Source: Sulfurovum sp. (lineage in GTDB: Bacteria; Campylobacterota; Campylobacteria; Campylobacterales; Sulfurovaceae). Taken from it: 6,218 bases of DNA. Below the pieces are notes generated by a model that saw nothing but the letters and a program-made list of their open reading frames with translations, made no database searches and was not told the origin of the DNA. The first letter of the stretch is position 1. Each line of letters starts with the position of its first letter. The translations under genes and the position numbers were made by a program. Where the stretch lies: NCBI GenBank assembly GCA_015663065.1, contig DQSX01000183.1:1-6218 (forward strand), written 5' to 3'. Shown here in pieces: positions 4,628 to 6,218 of the stretch.

Positions 4628-6025
4628 ATGGCAACAGTAGTTTCTTACGGTGCAGCAGAGACAGTGACAGGTTCCTGTCACCTGCTAAGCATTGATGGCG
4701 GTCCGAACATATTGATCGATTGCGGTATGTTTCAAGGAAAAGAGGAAGAACGCAACTACGGTCCATTCGACTTTGATCCCTCTGATATCGATTATCTGTT
4801 TCTGACACACGCACACCTTGATCATATAGGACGTATTCCCAAACTGGTAAAAGAGGGCTTTAACGGTGCCATCTATGCTACCAGTGCGACGAGGGATCTT
4901 GCTGAAGTGATCCTGCTTGACAGTGCAAAGATTATGAAGGAAGATTTCAAGACAAACTATAGAAAAGCATTACGACGAGGAAAGGAGAAGGAGGTGAGAG
5001 CCCCTCTGTATGAAGAGAGTGATGTCGAAGATGCTTTCAGTCTTGCCTGGCACTATCCGGAATATGGTGCTGCCTTTGAACCGCAAAAGGGGGTGGATGT
5101 GGTTTATCATAATGCAGGACATATTCTCGGGTCGGCATTTATTGAGATCAACTATAGGGAAAACAATGTAAGGCAGACCATTGTCTTCTCCGGAGATATA
5201 GGAAATGACAATGATATGGTACTTCCGCCTCTGGAGAAATGTACCCACACCAATTATCTCTATGTTGAATCGACCTATGGTGACAGAGACCACCAAAGTG
5301 CAGAAGCCACGGTGAGAGAGTTCAAACAGGTGATCATCGATACACTTCATGAGTGGGGGAATGTTATTATACCTTCCTTTGCTGTGGAACGTACCCAGGA
5401 GCTGCTCTGTATTCTTAAAGAGATGTATGAGAGAAAAGAGCTGCCTCATTGCCAGATATTTCTTGACTCTCCTATGGCTACACGGGCAACAGATGTTTAC
5501 AAAAAATATTCGGAACTTCTCAGCAAAAGGTGTCAGGTTGGCAAAGAACAAAAGGGCACAGTGTTCGATTTTGAGCCGCTGGTCTATACACTGGATGTGG
5601 AAGCATCAAAGAAGATCAATGATGTCGACAGGCGTGCTATTATTATTGCCGGAAGCGGTATGTGTACCGGCGGGCGTATCCTGCATCACTTCAAGAACCG
5701 TCTCTGGAACAGAAAAAATGCCGTTATCTTTGTAGGATATCAGGCACAGGGGACCCTTGGAAGACATATTGTAGATGGTGCCAGATGGGTAAAAATATAT
5801 AACGAAGATATTCTTATCAAGGCATCTGTTCATACGATCAACGGTTTTTCAGCCCATGCCGACCAGAGTGCCATTATTAAATGGATCTCCCGGATGGATG
5901 ATCTGAAAACAGTCTATCTCATTCATGGAGAGAAGGACAAACAGGTGATCTTGAGAAGTGTGATAGAGAATGCTTTAAGTCTGAAAGTACATATTGTTGA
6001 GCCTGAAGAGGTGATCTACCTGTAA
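4628..6025 (+). CDS. Beta-CASP metallo-beta-lactamase-fold RNA-processing nuclease (CPSF73/TTHA0252-like)
   Basis: A 465-residue zinc-dependent RNA nuclease of the beta-CASP group. Numbered from 4628: the GAAETVTGSCHLL strand-turn at 8-20, Asp31 (motif 1), HAHLDH at 61-66 (motif 2), His165 in NAGHILGSA (motif 3), Asp190 in FSGDIG (motif 4), Glu214 in VESTYGDR (motif A), GSGMCTGGR at 342-350, His410 in FSAHAD (motif B) and His433 in LIHGE (motif C). All two-metal ligands and beta-CASP residues are present, so it should be active. It lacks the N-terminal KH domains of archaeal CPSF1 and the C-terminal domain of RNase J, and matches the single-domain bacterial form. Cellular RNA targets are unknown. 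Two ATGs are adjacent (4625, 4628); AAGGG at 4618-4622 is 5 bases from the second and only 2 from the first, so 4628 is preferred. It follows sodB by about 75 bases and may share its transcript. Confidence 0.9.
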   Translation: MATVVSYGAAETVTGSCHLLSIDGGPNILIDCGMFQGKEEERNYGPFDFDPSDIDYLFLTHAHLDHIGRIPKLVKEGFNGAIYATSATRDLAEVILLDSAKIMKEDFKTNYRKALRRGKEKEVRAPLYEESDVEDAFSLAWHYPEYGAAFEPQKGVDVVYHNAGHILGSAFIEINYRENNVRQTIVFSGDIGNDNDMVLPPLEKCTHTNYLYVESTYGDRDHQSAEATVREFKQVIIDTLHEWGNVIIPSFAVERTQELLCILKEMYERKELPHCQIFLDSPMATRATDVYKKYSELLSKRCQVGKEQKGTVFDFEPLVYTLDVEASKKINDVDRRAIIIAGSGMCTGGRILHHFKNRLWNRKNAVIFVGYQAQGTLGRHIVDGARWVKIYNEDILIKASVHTINGFSAHADQSAIIKWISRMDDLKTVYLIHGEKDKQVILRSVIENALSLKVHIVEPEEVIYL

Positions 6026-6052
6026 GGTAGGCAGATTTATTTTGCGGTCAGG

Positions 6053-6082
6053 AACACTGCTTCCTTCATATGGGGGAGTGTT
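6053..6082. terminator. Hairpin after the beta-CASP gene, weak terminator candidate
   Basis: AACACT (6053-6058) pairs with AGTGTT (6077-6082), and inside that CTTCC pairs with GGGGG using two G-T pairs, with one bulged G and a 7-base loop. It lies 28 bases after the stop codon. No T run follows, so intrinsic termination is doubtful. Its right arm overlaps the proposed end of the insertion sequence, so the pairing may be accidental. Confidence 0.25.
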
Positions 6083-6109
6083 AGAAATTCCGTGTCAGTC
6101 TGATAAAAT
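6081..6109 (+). promoter_or_regulatory. Possible transposase promoter (TTAGAA - 17 bp - TAAAAT)
   Basis: TTAGAA (6081-6086) and TAAAAT (6104-6109) are spaced by 17 bases and match three and five of the six consensus positions. Transcription would begin near 6116, just at the ribosome-binding site AAGGA, and so would exclude the left arm of the hairpin at 6093-6126. The strength is likely low, as is usual for transposase promoters. Confidence 0.3.
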
Positions 6110-6126
6110 ACTATCAAGGACTGACA
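6093..6126 (+). promoter_or_regulatory. Long imperfect hairpin/palindrome covering the transposase ribosome-binding site
   Basis: TGTCAGTC (6093-6100) pairs with GACTGACA (6119-6126), and inside it TGATA (6101-6105) pairs with TATCA (6112-6116). The total is 13 base pairs, with a 6-base loop and a two-base AG bulge. The right arm contains most of the ribosome-binding site AAGGA (6116-6120) and touches the ATG at 6127. In a transcript entering from upstream the site would be folded away; as DNA it could equally be an operator. Confidence 0.6.
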
Positions 6127-6218
6127 ATGGAAGAAGAATACGAATTTGATTTTGATGAAATACTCAAAGAGTTTAGGAACGGTAAAAAGCTTACAGGCAA
6201 AGGTGGACTTTTAGCCCC
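6127..6218 (+). CDS. IS256-family transposase, first 30 codons (partial)
   Basis: An open frame from ATG at 6127 to the window edge, with AAGGA six bases upstream. The peptide begins with an acidic, aromatic stretch (EEEYEFDFDEILKEF, residues 2-16) and then GKKLTGKGGLLA (19-30). This acidic helix followed by GKxLxGKxGxLxP is the N-terminal pattern of many IS256-family (mutator-type, DDE) transposases, which usually continue with LIKQ.. and LEAALEAE. The family call rests on this short pattern only: the catalytic DDE residues are outside. An unrelated small acidic protein is possible. It is read in the same direction as the beta-CASP gene, 101 bases after its stop. Confidence 0.6.
   Translation, partial: MEEEYEFDFDEILKEFRNGKKLTGKGGLLA

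Larger units (their letters stand above)
6072..6218 (+). mobile_element. Left end of an IS256-family insertion sequence (runs off the window)
   Basis: The element is inferred from the transposase start at 6127. The bases GGGGGAGTGTTAGAAATTCC (from 6072), followed by GTGTCAG, resemble the terminal repeats of IS256-type elements, which tend to carry a GTGTNANAAATT.. GTGTCA pattern a few tens of bases before the transposase. The exact boundary (about 6072-6077) is a guess, because the right end and the target duplication lie outside the window. Confidence 0.4.

Noticed and set aside
4970..5551. Reverse-strand open frame (193 codons) inside the beta-CASP gene
   Set aside because: Shadow of a strongly conserved coding region, with no family resemblance in its own translation.
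5349..5735. Forward +2-frame open frame (128 codons) inside the beta-CASP gene
   Set aside because: Overlaps codons for motif-bearing parts of the nuclease; composition is typical of an out-of-frame read.
1..6218. A new multi-gene defence or metabolic system
   Set aside because: Every complete gene belongs to a known family with its own promoter and no shared pathway logic; no cluster of unknown genes is present in this window.

Overview
This 6.2 kb window looks like chromosomal housekeeping DNA from a sulfur-oxidising member of the Campylobacterota (Sulfurovum/Sulfurimonas-like). The basis is moderate GC by eye (low 40s %), a MetK of a divergent type that I associate from memory with that group, an Fe-type superoxide dismutase with a C-terminal extension as in Helicobacter, and AT-rich TATAAT-type promoters with weak -35 boxes. 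The taxonomic call is inference; no marker gene fixes it.

Layout, left to right. (1) On the minus strand, the first 54 codons of a LOG-family Rossmann-fold nucleotide-binding protein run off the left edge. (2) Divergent from it is a complete 6-phosphofructokinase, most likely starting at 261 rather than 234, because a TATAAT box sits just before the upstream ATG. (3) The ~200 bases after pfkA hold the decayed 3' end of a macro-domain gene, with its N-terminal half missing and one frameshift. Its stop overlaps the stop of the next, convergent gene. (4) On the minus strand is an AmmeMemoRadiSam-type radical SAM enzyme (AmrS-like), without AmrA or AmrB partners in view. (5) A 136-bp divergent promoter region separates it from metK, the S-adenosylmethionine synthase, so a SAM maker and a SAM user sit back to back. 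(6) Next is sodB, with its own promoter. (7) Then comes a beta-CASP metallo-beta-lactamase RNA nuclease of the bacterial CPSF73-like type. (8) At the right edge, the left end and first 30 codons of what appears to be an IS256-family transposase enter the window. They are preceded by a long imperfect hairpin that contains the transposase ribosome-binding site.

The genes are mostly separate transcription units rather than one pathway: sugar phosphate metabolism (pfkA), SAM metabolism (metK, amrS), oxidative stress (sodB) and RNA processing (beta-CASP). There is no gene-free stretch longer than 300 bases. I see no tRNA, rRNA, CRISPR array or riboswitch; the metK leader, at about 33 nt, is too short for a SAM riboswitch. 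No clearly new multi-gene system is present. The most notable points are the macro-domain relic, the hairpin over the transposase start, the altered effector site of the phosphofructokinase, and the non-standard glycine-rich loop of MetK.
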